Shown here: in pieces, positions 11,091 through 23,872 of the stretch | How positions within the stretch are numbered: position 1 is the first letter of the stretch | Layout of the letters: each line of letters opens with the position of its first letter | Source: Eleginops maclovinus | Lineage: Eukaryota; Chordata; Actinopteri; Perciformes; Eleginopidae | Length of the DNA: 64,000 nt | Reading direction: 5' to 3' | Assembly: GCF_036324505.1 (NCBI RefSeq) | Contig: NC_086371.1 | Span: 2,388,001-2,452,000, forward strand | Notes under the pieces: generated by a model | Seen by the model: only the letters and a program-made list of their open reading frames with translations | Database searches by the model: none | What the model was told of the DNA's origin: nothing | Program-made: the position numbers and the translations under genes

Positions 11091-12605
11091 ATTTCATCCA
11101 TGATGTGATTTCTTTCTGTTTTGTGTAAAAATGAAACAGGAAAACTGCTTGCATGATACACACCATCCAACCTGTGACAGAGCAGAGCTGCCATTCAATC
11201 TGAAGTCATCCACCTGAGGCAGCTGACGTCTTCCTGTAGCTTTGATTAAAAACAAAAAAAGAGGGTTTGGAGAGGTCACGGAGATCATTATAAATCACCC
11301 TGAGGGAGTCATAAACCTCCGCCGCTAATTCAATGTAAATGCGTCTGTTGGCGGAGGACACATGCTGTCATTTCCTGCGGGACGACGGCTCTAAAAGCAC
11401 TTTTATAGAGTCTGCATTATATCGCCGTATTGATTTCTGGAAGTCAATAGGAACGATGGCTTCAGTCAGTTAAAGGGTTGAAACTGCGCTGTCTGCTCAC
11501 ACACCAGGTGTCACTTTACATTAACGTTCAAACACACACCGCTGCAGACTCACAGTGGAGGGTGCAGGAGTGGAGCTGCAATTTTGGACTCTTTTTCATC
11601 ATTTTTAAATCTGAAAAGTGTTCAAAATCTCTTTAATTATCTGGTTTTGTTCAACCAATGGTCAAAAACCCACATTATTATGAAAGGAGAGAACGTTAGC
11701 ATGTGTGAAAACAGACTGAATAAATAGCTGTTGTTGGATGCATTGTCACATTTCAACACTAATCTGTTCAGCTGTTCAGTATCTCTCATGGTAATGTGAA
11801 TACTAACATTCAGCAGCCATTTTTTAAACTCTTTTACCTCTTAAAAGCTGCAACTGTCCACTCTTTTATCCTCCTTTAATCTTACAAGTGTTTGGAAATG
11901 TCTTTAGATATCTTAGTATTAGCATTTCCTGTTGGAACCAGGGCCTGCTTTACACATAAATCAATTGTTAATGATTCGTTTTTGGTGGATCAATTGATAT
12001 ATTTCAGCAGTAATCTGTTCTAAAGAACACTTAACAATACATACTGAGTGTGTACTGTGCATAGAGGCAGTATGTTGCATTTGTTTTGGTTCCAATATGC
12101 AGTGAAAAGTGATATTTGGCCCTTTTTTAGTTGTAGTCACTGTGTCCTTTGTTATCTTCATTAGTAGTCGTAGTTATTGATACCTTTCCTGTGAAGTTAT
12201 CTACCTTAAACACACTCTTATAGGTTTATCACATTAATATCTCAAATGTTAAACATCCCGCTCAGTACACGACCGTTTTCGTACAAAATGTAAGGGATCT
12301 TTATCAACAACGAAGTGTTTCAATGTCAAAAATGGACATCAGCCCAGTGTTGGATTCCCTGCACTCTCTCTATAAATGTGAGAAACCTCAGGTGGATTCA
12401 ATCTCATACCTGAGGATTAGCGTGTTCGTATGCGTGGTCAGGTGTTCTGCTTTCATTCACTGCCCGCCATAGTCTGACATGTGGAATAAATATGTTGCCA
12501 TGGATTTAAACCGGCGTTCTGATGAGTCCTGATCTTTACTTCAAACCAGCCTGCTGTTCATCTGCCATGCACTCCCATAATCCCCTTCTGCTGCGGCGAG
12601 GGGAT

Positions 12606-12607
<2 letters not shown>

Positions 12608-12697
<90 letters not shown>
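12608..12697. repeat. (GT)n microsatellite, 90 bp
   Basis: Pure GT run in putative intron 1. Confidence 0.97.
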
Positions 12698-12698
<1 letters not shown>

Positions 12699-13426
12699 CT
12701 AGGTGTGTGCCAGGTCATCTGATTCCTGCCTGAGTGCCTCTGAGCACGAGGAAGGACACAATGCACCCGAAACCAGCGGTGAAACCATTAGGACCAGTGA
12801 GTCAGGGCTCAGACAGCTTCCTGCGCGTCAGTCAGGCGGTGTGTTCGTGGTTCGCAGCAGAGTCACATTCTCTCCAGTTCCTTTTGACCGACGCTAAATA
12901 TTTACACAAGGTGTGTGCGCGCTCTGAGGCTCTGACACACGATACACCTGCTGGAGCTACAGGTGGAGTCTTTACAACAGGTGTGTTCAGGAGAGCGCTG
13001 TAAGGGATTGTTTTTGGAGTGTGTGTGTGGACGTGCATTGTTATTTTGAGGCTTAGACTGAGGCTATGGGGAATTACAAGTCATATATTTACACATATTA
13101 ACACATATAGAGACATATGTAGCCTACCTTTAAACAGATGTATCATGTATTTGTTTTTCTATGTAAGGGTAGAGAAGCAATGGAGTAAAGGAGAGGGATT
13201 GAGAAGTAAACATAATAATAATGTAAAATAAATGAGAAAAAGGGAAAATAAGAGACAATAAATGAATACAACTCAAAATAATAATAATGCTCATTCTGTG
13301 GAAACAGCAGTGAGAAAGCAGATCTGGGTTTTTCCCCTCAAAGAAATCTGTTTCCAAGTGAAGTAAAATGTCCAATTCCTTAGTTATTACTACAGTACTG
13401 ACAATTTCAGACTCTAGGCTGATGTT

Positions 13427-14173
<747 letters not shown>

Positions 14174-14344
14174 TACATAATTCAAGCCAGGTCTGCTACG
14201 TGTGAACATGAAGCACTGGACATTCCGGTTACTGTAGTTTATATAATGAACACACACCTTAACACACACACACCTACAGACACACTCACAGGTATCAGAA
14301 TACACACCCGTGAGACAGAAACTTTCAGAACGTGTTTCCAATTT

Positions 14345-14639
14345 GGCTCCTCTCCACCAGTGTTTCCTGTTTCCAGATTTGTTGGATATTGTTCAGCTTT
14401 GTTTTTGATCTAATGTGTTGTAATTGGTCTGATAATGATTCTGTGTAAAATATAAAACACACAACGGCAATTAAAACTGAAGCCAGCGATGATGTAACCT
14501 GCTTTATGTAACACCGAAGACTTTCATTCGGTGTGTGTCGCACAAACACACCCACTAACAGATTTCACCGACACAGAGCGGCTCTCTAATTGGGAAAAAT
14601 AAACAGCAGACTGCTGAGATTACAGGAAGCAGGGCTGGG
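14345..14639 (-). repeat. Arm 2 of the 295-bp inverted duplication
   Basis: Near-identical inverted copy of 2,391-2,685, lying in the putative intron 1. The flanks on either side are unrelated to those of arm 1, so only the 295 bases were duplicated or transposed. Confidence 0.95.
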
Positions 14640-15099
14640 AGTCCTCTTGTAATAATGATCTGATCCCACATTTTCAGTTCTAAATCAAGATGTAGAAAAC
14701 AGGAATAGCTGTCCAGATGAGCGACCATTTGTCTTTTAAATGCATATTTGTATTTAATTTAATTCCTTTTATCTCTTTATTAAACATTTGGCTTTAACTG
14801 CTCACGTTTATATAAATATTTAATATGATTTATTTTATTTCTTTTGTTAAAATAGTTAATTTATTCATCCTTTCTTTCACATTTTTTAATTCAAACTGAC
14901 ATTTTTGTGAAAGATGTTCATATGTATCTAATATGTATATATATAATATAGTATATAATTGATAATGTAATCCTCCCTGGTGGTTTTGAATGCAAGAAAG
15001 TGGTAATTAAAGTCTCAAAGGGGAAACATCTGAGGGAATTGGACCAGGAATATCTTTGAATTTGGCTTTAAGAAGCTGTGGGAACTTCATACACATTTT

Positions 15100-15402
15100 C
15101 CCAGCATCCCAAACCTATTTAGAGGTTAAAAACTTTATCAATAAAGGAAGAAATCCTGGCTCTTCATTCCTGAGAGCGCAGTAAAGGTCAGCGCTCCAGT
15201 GGAAGAGCCCCATCAGTGGTTTGACGGTGCAGGGCGGGGACACGTGTGGGGAACCAATGGGCTGTTTGTTATGGTGATGAAGCTGGACTTTAGTATTGAC
15301 TCCCACTGCGCAGTAGGTCTGCAGACTCACTGCGTTCACTAAGCAGAGGAGCAGCTTCTCACACTGGACCTGTAGAGCCAGCTCACTGTCCCAGTCAACA
15401 GG
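15100..15402 (+). other. Candidate alternative first exon or promoter within intron 1
   Basis: A stretch richer in CpG than its surroundings contains CCAAT (15,255-15,259), an NRF1-like ACTGCGCAGT (15,305-15,314) and a donor-like caacag|gtcagt (15,402/15,403). It resembles a short non-coding first exon but contains no recognised coding sequence. It could be chance. Confidence 0.2.
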
Positions 15403-15942
15403 TCAGTTTCCAGTGGCGTGTGTTTTATGATGGTCTATACATAATGCAGAAGTGCTTTGGGTTTGATTCTCCTAGAATCTGTTTAGAGGCGATGGGGAGA
15501 ATGGTGCACACCAACGGGGTGTCTCTGTGTCACGTTTTGAGGATGTTTGCATCAATGTTTGATAAGGTTTAGTAAATGTACTAGCAAACCGATGGCTGGG
15601 GTTTGTCTTTGGGTCCCTTTTTTAGGGGCTTTATTTCAATGGGTTTAAAGTAATCTGTTACATGCTGAGGTTACTGGTGTTTAGCTGGTTGTGTTTGAGC
15701 ATTGAGGAGCGTTGTTGGTGTCTGTTTGGGTGTTATTTGGGGATTTTTACATTGTTGTGATGAAGTCGGGATGAAGAAACCAAAATCCGTGACTTTAATC
15801 TGGGTGTTTTATGTTTCATGGTTTTAAATTATATTTGAAGCCTTCTGTTTCACATACATGTGTCCGCATTGCAATTACTTTATCACATTTCCTGTTTTGT
15901 GGTGTTTTAGGAGTATATGTTGCATGAATATAGATGTATAAA

Positions 15943-16240
15943 TAGTCTTTATGACAATATATGTAGAATATTTTCAAATTGAAACTCTACTTTGTCAAAA
16001 AGTATTTCACAACATTGAGAAACAAGTTGGAAATCAATCATTAGGATGTCTATTGGTATTTATTATGGATCTTTACATCAATTCCTCAAATGATTGAGGT
16101 ATTTGTGTGAAAACTTAAACCAAATCCTGGAATTCTGTGTAGAAATAAATTTAAAAGAGATTTTTTAGACGTCTTTATGACAATATTTGTATCAGTATTC
16201 CATTTTAAAGCTCTACTTTACCATGTTTTCATCACTTTAC
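15943..16240 (+). repeat. Two-copy direct repeat in intron 1
   Basis: GTCTTTATGACAATAT followed by a similar stretch ending in an AAACTCTACTTT-like block occurs near 15,946 and again near 16,171 (about 225 bases apart). Confidence 0.55.
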
Positions 16241-16472
16241 GTGGTAGTTTATGTAGTTTATTGGTTATTTAAAAATATATCACATAAAGGGAGATGTCAT
16301 TACTGCCAAAAAATATTCAGAAATATAAAAAAAAAAGTAGTTTTGCATTAAAATGACATGATGTCGGGTTCCCAGCTGCAGCATGACTTGATGTGTGGTA
16401 ATGTACAGTAGTTATACTATGGGCTGCAGGTGCCACATTTACATTGGAAACACACGCTGAATATCAATAGTG

Positions 16473-16473
<1 letters not shown>

Positions 16474-16526
<53 letters not shown>

Positions 16527-16803
16527 GGGGGTGGTAACAGGGCCATTGAGCTGCATTGTGATGTACAGACGACTCTCTCTCTCAATCTCTCTTCCTATTG
16601 TGGGTCTTTGTCTCTCGCCCCACCATCAGAGTTGAACCGTCACACACTTACAGCCTGGCTCCTTACACATTGAAATGTAACTGTCCTTATAAAGTCTTTG
16701 TACTTGCAAATCACACACACACACACACACACATATAGAAACTGGTTCCAGCTGCTTGATGGCTCGACCTCTTTGTTACCACACACACACACACACACAC
16801 ACA
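16474..16803. repeat. Three short (AC)n arrays
   Basis: AC runs at 16,474-16,524, about 16,711-16,732 and 16,781-16,802, the first followed by a seven-base G run. Confidence 0.93.
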
Positions 16804-17681
16804 GTGGTGAGAAAGTTTCAGACTGTGGGAAAACGGACGAGCCGGACGATCCCTGATTCCCCCGAGGAGACAACACATACACACACACACAGAAACACAC
16901 ACTTGTACATGTGAACAAACATGACAACAGAGCTTCGCTTTGATTCTGTTTTTACTCTCGTCCTGACATTCGACCCGCTCCCAAGCTTCCCCTCCGGTTG
17001 CACATGCTACAGTTTACATTACAGGACGCATAATTCACATTTCTCCCGTCAGTTTGAGCTAACAGCGGCGGGAGTTGGGTTACACAGGAGTTTTGGTGGG
17101 GATGTCACCACTTTCAATCAGTAAATGGATTTTAAAACAAAATCAGATTCATTTAATTGGGTACCAATCTTTGGGAACAACTGGGGTGTCAGGTTTCAAA
17201 TTAATCTTGTCCTAAATGTAGTTGACCTATCCACCAGTTAACCTGGAAAATCATTGTCAAAATGCATTTGATGCTCTTAAAAATGAGGTTTTTTAACAAG
17301 ACTATGTATTGATTGATTTAGGATATATAGAAACATAATGCGTCTTTCGTCGTTAAATATCAAAATACCTCCATTACCCTCAAATAAATGGACAGATTTC
17401 AGTTTAAAAACACGATTTATTCCACAATTTCATGTATTGTTTCAGTTTTCTTCAATGATTTCAAGTATTTTTCTGGTTTATATTGAGCTGCAGACAAAGT
17501 TTGAGGGTGCAGGAAGTGTTTTCACATAATGAACCTGGTTGTTTGAAACACAATGAGGATTTTAACAAGGCTTTGGACAGCATTGCTTATCCAAGGATCA
17601 GAAAATATACTTCTTTCCTCGTTTTGTGTCTGGTTTCTAACTTGTGTCTCTGCAGGCGAAACACAAGTTAGCTGTGGTGTC

Positions 17682-17715
17682 AGGGTAGGGTTAGAGTTAG
17701 GGTTAGGGTTAGGGT
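17682..17715 (+). repeat. Short interstitial telomeric tract (TTAGGG)n
   Basis: GGGTAGGG, TTAGAG, then three perfect TTAGGG units. It is short, inside intron 1, and points 5' to 3' along the + strand. It may be a scar of end-joining repair or a random hexamer expansion. Confidence 0.8.
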
Positions 17716-18195
17716 CAAGCATTTAATGGGTCGGGAATTGAGAAGTTAACTTGTTTTTTACAGACGATATGATGACTTTACTGAGGTTTCAAACCAGGTT
17801 TAACCCTGATTGTCGAGAATCCACATACAGAAAGTTGGTATCGGAGGTTTTTCTGTTGCTGTTACAAAAACTAATGATGGTATGAGATGAGAAAATATAC
17901 GTGTGGTATTAAACACGGGGAACACAGAAGCTAAAACAAAAACCAAACACTGATCCCTCTCCATTTATGTAAAAGTCGTCTGTGGTTGTAGTTTTTGTCC
18001 GGACACACTCCCTGTTGTTCGGGACATTGTTGGCCGTCCGGTCGTCGGCCAGTAAACCCTGTTGTTTCAGCCCCGTTTCCACGGTGACGTGTGATAATGC
18101 TGGCAGGGTCTGAGGTCAGAGGTCGTTGGTCTGTGGGTATTTGGCAGCTCTGCGGAAAAATGTGCTAAAAGAAACACACAAATACATTCACACTG

Positions 18196-18197
<2 letters not shown>

Positions 18198-18286
<89 letters not shown>

Positions 18287-18390
18287 GGGGTATTCACATG
18301 CACATTCACACTTGCAAACACAACAACCCCCCTACCCACCAAGCCCCTAAACACACTCATTCACATATAAACAGGTCATTAGACATGTGT

Positions 18391-18427
<37 letters not shown>

Positions 18428-18504
18428 TGTGTATGTGTGTGTGTGTGTGTGTGTCTGTGTCTGTGTGTCTGTGTGTCTGTGTGTCTGTGTGTGTGTGTGT
18501 GTGT
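18198..18504. repeat. (AC)n array and imperfect (GT)n array
   Basis: Pure AC 18,198-18,284. The GT tract 18,386-18,504 has GAGT, GTAT and GTCT interruptions. The two are complementary and 100 bases apart. Confidence 0.95.
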
Positions 18505-18804
18505 CACAGCAGGGGAGCAAACACAGACAAGAACAACTGGACCAACATTTGCTGCCTTTAACTTCTTGAAGATGTTTCTGAAATGTTACGATGAAAAACA
18601 ATCGGAGGAATATGATTTGGGCGCTCGTTCATGACCCTTTCATTGGAATATTATATAAAGACATTTTGGCGAGATACTTTAACGTAGGGGACATGAAACT
18701 TAAGTTTATGTCAAGCTTATGAACTTTGTCTTGTACCTTTTAATCCCGTAAGGGTCAAAAAAGGGATTGAAGTTATTTGATTTTCAGCATCAGTATGTAG
18801 TGTC

Positions 18805-18955
18805 TCTCCTGGGACATGTCTCCATGCTTTAATGCTCAGAAAGCTCTTTATTTTTCACCCTCTGTCTGAAACCAGAGCCCAGTCTGCTCTGATTGGTTAG
18901 CTGGCCGACTCTGTTGTGATTGGTCGACCGCTTAGAGATGTCCCGCCCCTTAGCC
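18805..18955 (-). mobile_element. Copy of the 60,028 repeat family, partial
   Basis: Inverted relative to 60,228-60,385: shared blocks include GACCAATCACAACAGAG, CCAGCTAACCAA, TTTCAGACAGAGGGTG and AGCATGGAGACATGTCCCAGG. Confidence 0.8.
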
Positions 18956-19159
18956 GCCGATCCGTTCAATGTGTTGTATTTGAATTCATTTATACAGCAA
19001 AAAAACATGACACATTTTCCCTCGTTCCTGTTGCACAGGTCCAGACCGTACTTTTCCAAAAGCACTTGGTAAAAAACACTCCTCTAACCAGCTGAACCCG
19101 GCTCTATACACACATTTGATCCTCTGTAAGTCCCTCTATACTCCAACAAAGGATGGTGC

Positions 19160-19290
19160 GTAATGTTTGAAGGGTCACTCGGAGGTAAATAACTTTATTA
19201 AGAAGTTCTTCTGTTGGTTTTGTGAAATCTCTGAAAGAGTTCATTTCATGTCACTGAATGAATCTGTAGAAGGCCCTCTCACACAGCGGG
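19160..19290 (+). repeat. Dispersed repeat pair, copy 1
   Basis: GAAGGGTCAC..GGAG, AACTTTATTAAGAAGT, TTGGTTTTGTGAA and CTGAAAGA occur in the same order as in 22,668-22,800. Unclassified family. Confidence 0.7.
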
Positions 19291-19401
19291 GGACTCAACA
19301 GGCTCTGAACACACTCCCACACACACACTGGTAACAGCGCTACACTAGTTTTAGGTGGAGGAGCATGACTTCCTGCTTCCTGTTCAGCATGCAAATCCAT
19401 G

Positions 19402-19404
<3 letters not shown>

Positions 19405-19449
<45 letters not shown>

Positions 19450-19677
19450 CCTCCAAATCAAGGACGTGAGCAAGAAAAAAAAACCGCTCTCCAGATTAAC
19501 CTCGTCGACCCGCAGCCGAGAAACTCCTCCAGCGCGAAACACCGTGTGTGTCTGAGATGAATTGCTGCCAAGAGAAAATGTGCAGGGGCCGAGCACAGAA
19601 TAGAAACGGGAAGAACGAGTTTATATCAGGAAAAATAACAGTATGAACACCAGACAGCAGGTGAAAAGTCAGAGTGT

Positions 19678-19718
<41 letters not shown>
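19405..19718. repeat. Two (GT)n arrays
   Basis: GT runs at 19,405-19,449 and 19,680-19,718. These are the last substantial dinucleotide repeats before the pcdh1 coding exons. Confidence 0.95.
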
Positions 19719-19720
<2 letters not shown>

Positions 19721-21695
19721 TTCAGCCTCGATCACGGGCGGATTAAGACAATCTGAGTTTATGGCTATTCTCTTCTTTATACCTCAAGTTTTTTGTCTTG
19801 AATTAAGTTTTTAGCATAGATGAGTCCTTATATTGTATTCAGATTGACCTTTACAATGAATTCATGAAGTTTAAAACATATAAAGGACGTGTGTAAGAGT
19901 ACAGATTTCTCATATTTCAGCAATAATACACTTTATTTACAGCAATTTCATCAAAAAATTAACGAAAAAACAGCAACTAAAAACAAAGACAGTGTATTAA
20001 AATTACAAAAGTGATTAACAGGACCAGTCTTCTTTCATTCAAGACCTTACATGTTGTAAATAAATGAGGAAACATGAAGACATAGGAGAATGGAGAAAGA
20101 AAAGACTAAAAAAATCTTTGTTTTTTTTCCAAATCTCGCAGCGCTTCAAGTAATAACGACATAGATTAAATACACTTTTAAATATTACCCTTACATGTCC
20201 TGCTGAGGGTCAAATTGCTCTGTGTCTGGTCGGGTTTGTACAGAGTCTAGTTTCATATGAAGCACTTTTCAGTCAGCCACACACACATTAGTCTGATGAG
20301 TCAGTGTTGGCCTGATTTACTCACAATGGAGCCTGAGGGTGAACACTGCTGACCCCCCGCTACTGCTGGGCACTGTATCACTTTAAAACACACATGAAGA
20401 GCTGCATGTTCCCTAACGCATCGACTGTCTGCATTTATTAGGGACATAAGTATTCTAATATTATGTTTGATGAAGATCCGATGATGCAGAGGAAGCAGTG
20501 TTTTTCAAATGTACCTTCTTTCAAAATCGAGGGTCTCCTTGTCCTCTGTGCGTCACTTTATTTCAGCACCATGAACGTCATGAGGTCTTCTTAAAAAGAA
20601 CCTTAACTCAAAGTCCATTTACTAGCTTCTCCTGGGTCGTTAAAGTTAGATCTCTCTCATTTAGTCGGGAATATTGAAGTATTTATTAGCTCTTCTGCAA
20701 CTTATGTTTGCATCTTATCTCCTTCTCAAACGTGGGAAGCAAAGGACATTTATTCTGTGCAAGACGACCATTAAAAGTGGACCTTCTTGGCTAATGGCCA
20801 GAGGTTTCTTTCACAGATAAATGAGAAAAAATCTGTGAATTAAAAGAATCACAACCTGTTCGATCTTTGGTAGATTTGTGTTTTTAAATAGGAAAGCACA
20901 AATGACAGAAAGGACCTCAATAAGGGGTTTTTATTGACAAAAAATCCCCCAAAAGTTAATAAGTGGACCTAAATTGGATGTGGTTTTTGCATTATATCAT
21001 TGCATTTCATTTAGCTGAGGCTTCTGGTCAAAGAGCCCTGACTCTCTGATTGGTACACAACCACTCACATGTAGTTTTCAATTGTTCCAGGTAAAAGTGC
21101 ACACAGTTGTGACGCTGAAAGCTAGAACGTCAACATTTCATCCTCCTGGTTCAATTGAGTTCTTAGACCTTCCTTACTATTCTGTTCATGAAGTCTCAGA
21201 GACTTCCGGGTGCGCCGCTCCTTCTGTCTTCTCCTCGTCAGTGTTTTTTTTGGGGAAGTGTCGCCGGTGGCAGCGCTCAGTTTGTCTTCCTGTCAGAGCG
21301 GTGGACTGGCAGCACGAGGAAGTCATCAGTCAGCTCAGCTGCTTTCTGCACACCGCAGCCCGAAACTTCCTCTGCCATACATCCCTAAAAAGAACAAACA
21401 GCAGCCGAAAGAGATTACTTCAACAATCTTTCAGTGGGATACAGTTTGTCGGAGAAGGACAAGCTTTGTTACCTTTTATTTTCTGGCGTTCGGACGCTTA
21501 CGGACCTTACCAAAAATCACATTCAAAAGCAGAACCCTAACCCTTGCTTTGTTTGGTTGATTTGGTTTCCATTTTAACTGGTCGATAAGGTGAAATGACA
21601 TTAATATTTACTCTGTCCTATCAGACAGGAAGTCAAGGGCGTTGTCGCTGATCTGTTTCTGTGTCTCTTTCAGATCGGTGCTGCCGGGTGGAGAC

Positions 21696-22505
21696 ATGGC
21701 GTCGCTGAGACGGGAAGTTCTGCTCTTCTTTATGGTCGTCCTGCTGGTTTCCTGCGGCGCCGCGCCTACCGACATCCTGTACCGAGTTCCCGAGGAGCAG
21801 CCGCCCAACACGCTGATCGGCAGCCTGGCGTCGGACCAGGGCCTTCCCGACACCGGACACCTGTACAAGCTGGAGGTGGGCTCGCCGTACCTGCGGGTGG
21901 ACGGCAAGACCGGCGAAATCTACACCACCGAGATCCCCATCGACCGCGAGATGTTGAAGGACTGCCGCAACCTGTTCGACGGAGACAAATGCTTCCTGGA
22001 GTTCGAGGTGTCGATCACAGACATGGTGAAGGGTATCGGCTCCGGTCCGCGGCTGATCGAGGGGCGCATCGAGGTTCTGGACATCAACGACAACACGCCG
22101 CAGTTCTCCTCGCCCATCCTCACCCTTTCCATCCCCGAGAACACGCACATCGGCGCCCTCTTCTCCATCCCCATGGCCACCGACAGAGACTCCGGGTACA
22201 ACGGCGTGGCAGAGTACTCTCTGAGCGCCGGGCCGGACGCCGACCAGCTCTTCAGCCTGCAGGTGGCCGTGGACTCGGAGGAGAAGCTGCCTCAGCTGGT
22301 GGTCATGGGCAACCTGGACCGCGAGAAGAAGGACTCGTACGACCTGAACATCCGCGTGGTGGACGGAGGGAAGCCGGCGAGGGCCAGCAGCGCCCTGCTG
22401 AGGGTCACCATCACCGACCAGAACGACAACGCTCCCAAGTTCGAGAGGAGTCACTACGAGGCCGAACTGATGGAGAACAGCATACAGGGACACTCGGTGC
22501 TACAG
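21696..22505 (+). CDS. pcdh1: Protocadherin-1, coding exon 2 (signal peptide, EC1, EC2, start of EC3)
   Basis: First coding exon of a delta-1 protocadherin, a calcium-dependent single-pass homophilic adhesion protein of the plasma membrane. It encodes residues 1-270. The start ATG at 21,696 has G at -3 and G at +4; an earlier in-frame ATG (21,642) lies upstream of the acceptor (cag at 21,671-21,673) and is intronic. Residues 1-22 form a hydrophobic signal peptide. EC1 (about 25-137) has a cysteine pair C90/C99, IDRE at 82-85 and linker DINDNTP at 129-135. EC2 (138-249) has DRDSGYN at 163-169, LDRE at 207-210 and DQNDNAP at 241-247. EC3 begins at 250. Stretches such as VPEEQPPNTLIGSLA and YLRVDGKTG match vertebrate PCDH1 as I know it, not PCDH7, 9 or 11. 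The donor is ctacag|gtcagt at 22,505/22,506, phase 0. The exon is much richer in GC than the introns. Whether this is the a or b teleost paralogue cannot be told. Confidence 0.97.
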
Positions 22506-22667
22506 GTCAGTACACACACCTTTTGATTTGTAATGACCAATGATCGATGACACAATTGAATCTTTTCATTCAGAGCAGGTCTAGACTCAACTATTGATAG
22601 AGCACATTTAATAAGCAGAACCAGACACATTTACCAAGTTTAATCTGTGTATAGCTGATCTATTGGC

Positions 22668-22800
22668 GAGCACAAAAGGGTGCTTTTCTGTCTGAAGGGT
22701 CACATGGAGTTAAAAGAACTTTATTAAGAAGTCTTTTGGTTTTGTGAAGCAGCTGAAAGACTTCAGACTGTCTGAATACATCTGTACAAGGCCTGGCTCC
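22668..22800 (+). repeat. Dispersed repeat pair, copy 2
   Basis: Direct-orientation partner of 19,160-19,290, in pcdh1 intron 2. The two copies lie on either side of exon 2. Confidence 0.7.
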
Positions 22801-23766
22801 TCTCTCTCACACATCAATCCTACCTGTTTGACATTCATTTATAACCATGTTTCTTTCAGACTATCTGAACTAAAGCAATACAAACCTTTCTTTTCATTAA
22901 TTGATTGACATTTATCAATAACGTCCTTCATCAGGGCAAAAATGTCAAACATTGTCTGATCTCAGCTACTTAAATGTCAGCTTCTCTTTATTTCATTATT
23001 ATATAATCATTTTAAATGGAATAGTGCTGGATTTAACTGTCTGTCGATTCAAAAAAGACATTTGGAGACGTTGAACATGAAATATTGACCTAATGATTGA
23101 TGATTGAACAGAAAACACAGCTTGAAAATACTGTTTCTTGCAGCCTATATCCGAACCACTGACTTGAACATTTAAAACAAAGGTGGTTGGGGTTTGGTTA
23201 AACGCTGCCAGGTTCAGCTTATGTTCTCCTTCCAGATCAGTGGTTCACATAATTCAATTAAAACCAGACTTGTGAGGGGAGACTTCATTGTGAAAATAAA
23301 ACAGGATGTGGTTTTACTCCGTCTGAGATGGCTGTATAGGGCTATCTTAGGGAGGAATTCAGGGGAAAATCAGGGTCATACATCTGTCGGCTGCTGGTAA
23401 ACCAAACTCAGTTGTTTCTAAAACCTTCATCCAGTTACAGAACACCAACATGTTCAGAGTCAAGGGTCCATTTTTGATGCATGACGCCATTACAGGAGTC
23501 TTAATTAAAACAATACTTTCATTTAAATGAAACAATTCTCTGGGGGTTATCATGGTTGGAAATAATCGGGATGAGTGAATGAAACAACTCAACGAACACA
23601 GATACATTTTTTTTAGACGCACTGAGTCAAAAAAGGTTTCTTATTATGGAGGATTTCATATTTATAGATGGACTTAATTGAAAAAAATCAATTAAAACAG
23701 AATATTGTGTGTCTTTCACTTTTATGTATGTCCTCAGGTCACAGAAAACAGCCTAAATATACTAGC

Positions 23767-23872
23767 TTATGAACCCTAAATGGGTCCCTATATATTGTGC
23801 TTTTTGGGTAGTAGTGTTATATAGGTATTGGTGCATGTAAGTGGTCTGCAAAGGCTGGAGTTCAAAGGCACA
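23767..23872 (+). mobile_element. Copy of the 60,028 repeat family, 5' part only
   Basis: A TTATGAACCC...GGGTCCC start, GTGTTATATAGGTATTGG and TGCATGTAAGTGGTCTGCAAAGGCTGGA match the opening 110 bases of the copy at 60,028. Lies in pcdh1 intron 2. Confidence 0.65.

Noticed and set aside
21082..21540. 152-codon + strand frame ahead of exon 2
   Set aside because: No recognisable domain, no splice relation to exon 2, unremarkable composition.
21642..21695. Upstream in-frame ATG extending pcdh1 by 18 residues
   Set aside because: It lies before the splice acceptor at 21,671-21,673 and would be intronic; the hydrophobic signal peptide starts properly at 21,696.
21633..22493. 286-codon frame on the - strand opposite exon 2
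   Set aside because: Antisense shadow of GC-rich pcdh1 coding sequence; no domain and no signal of its own.
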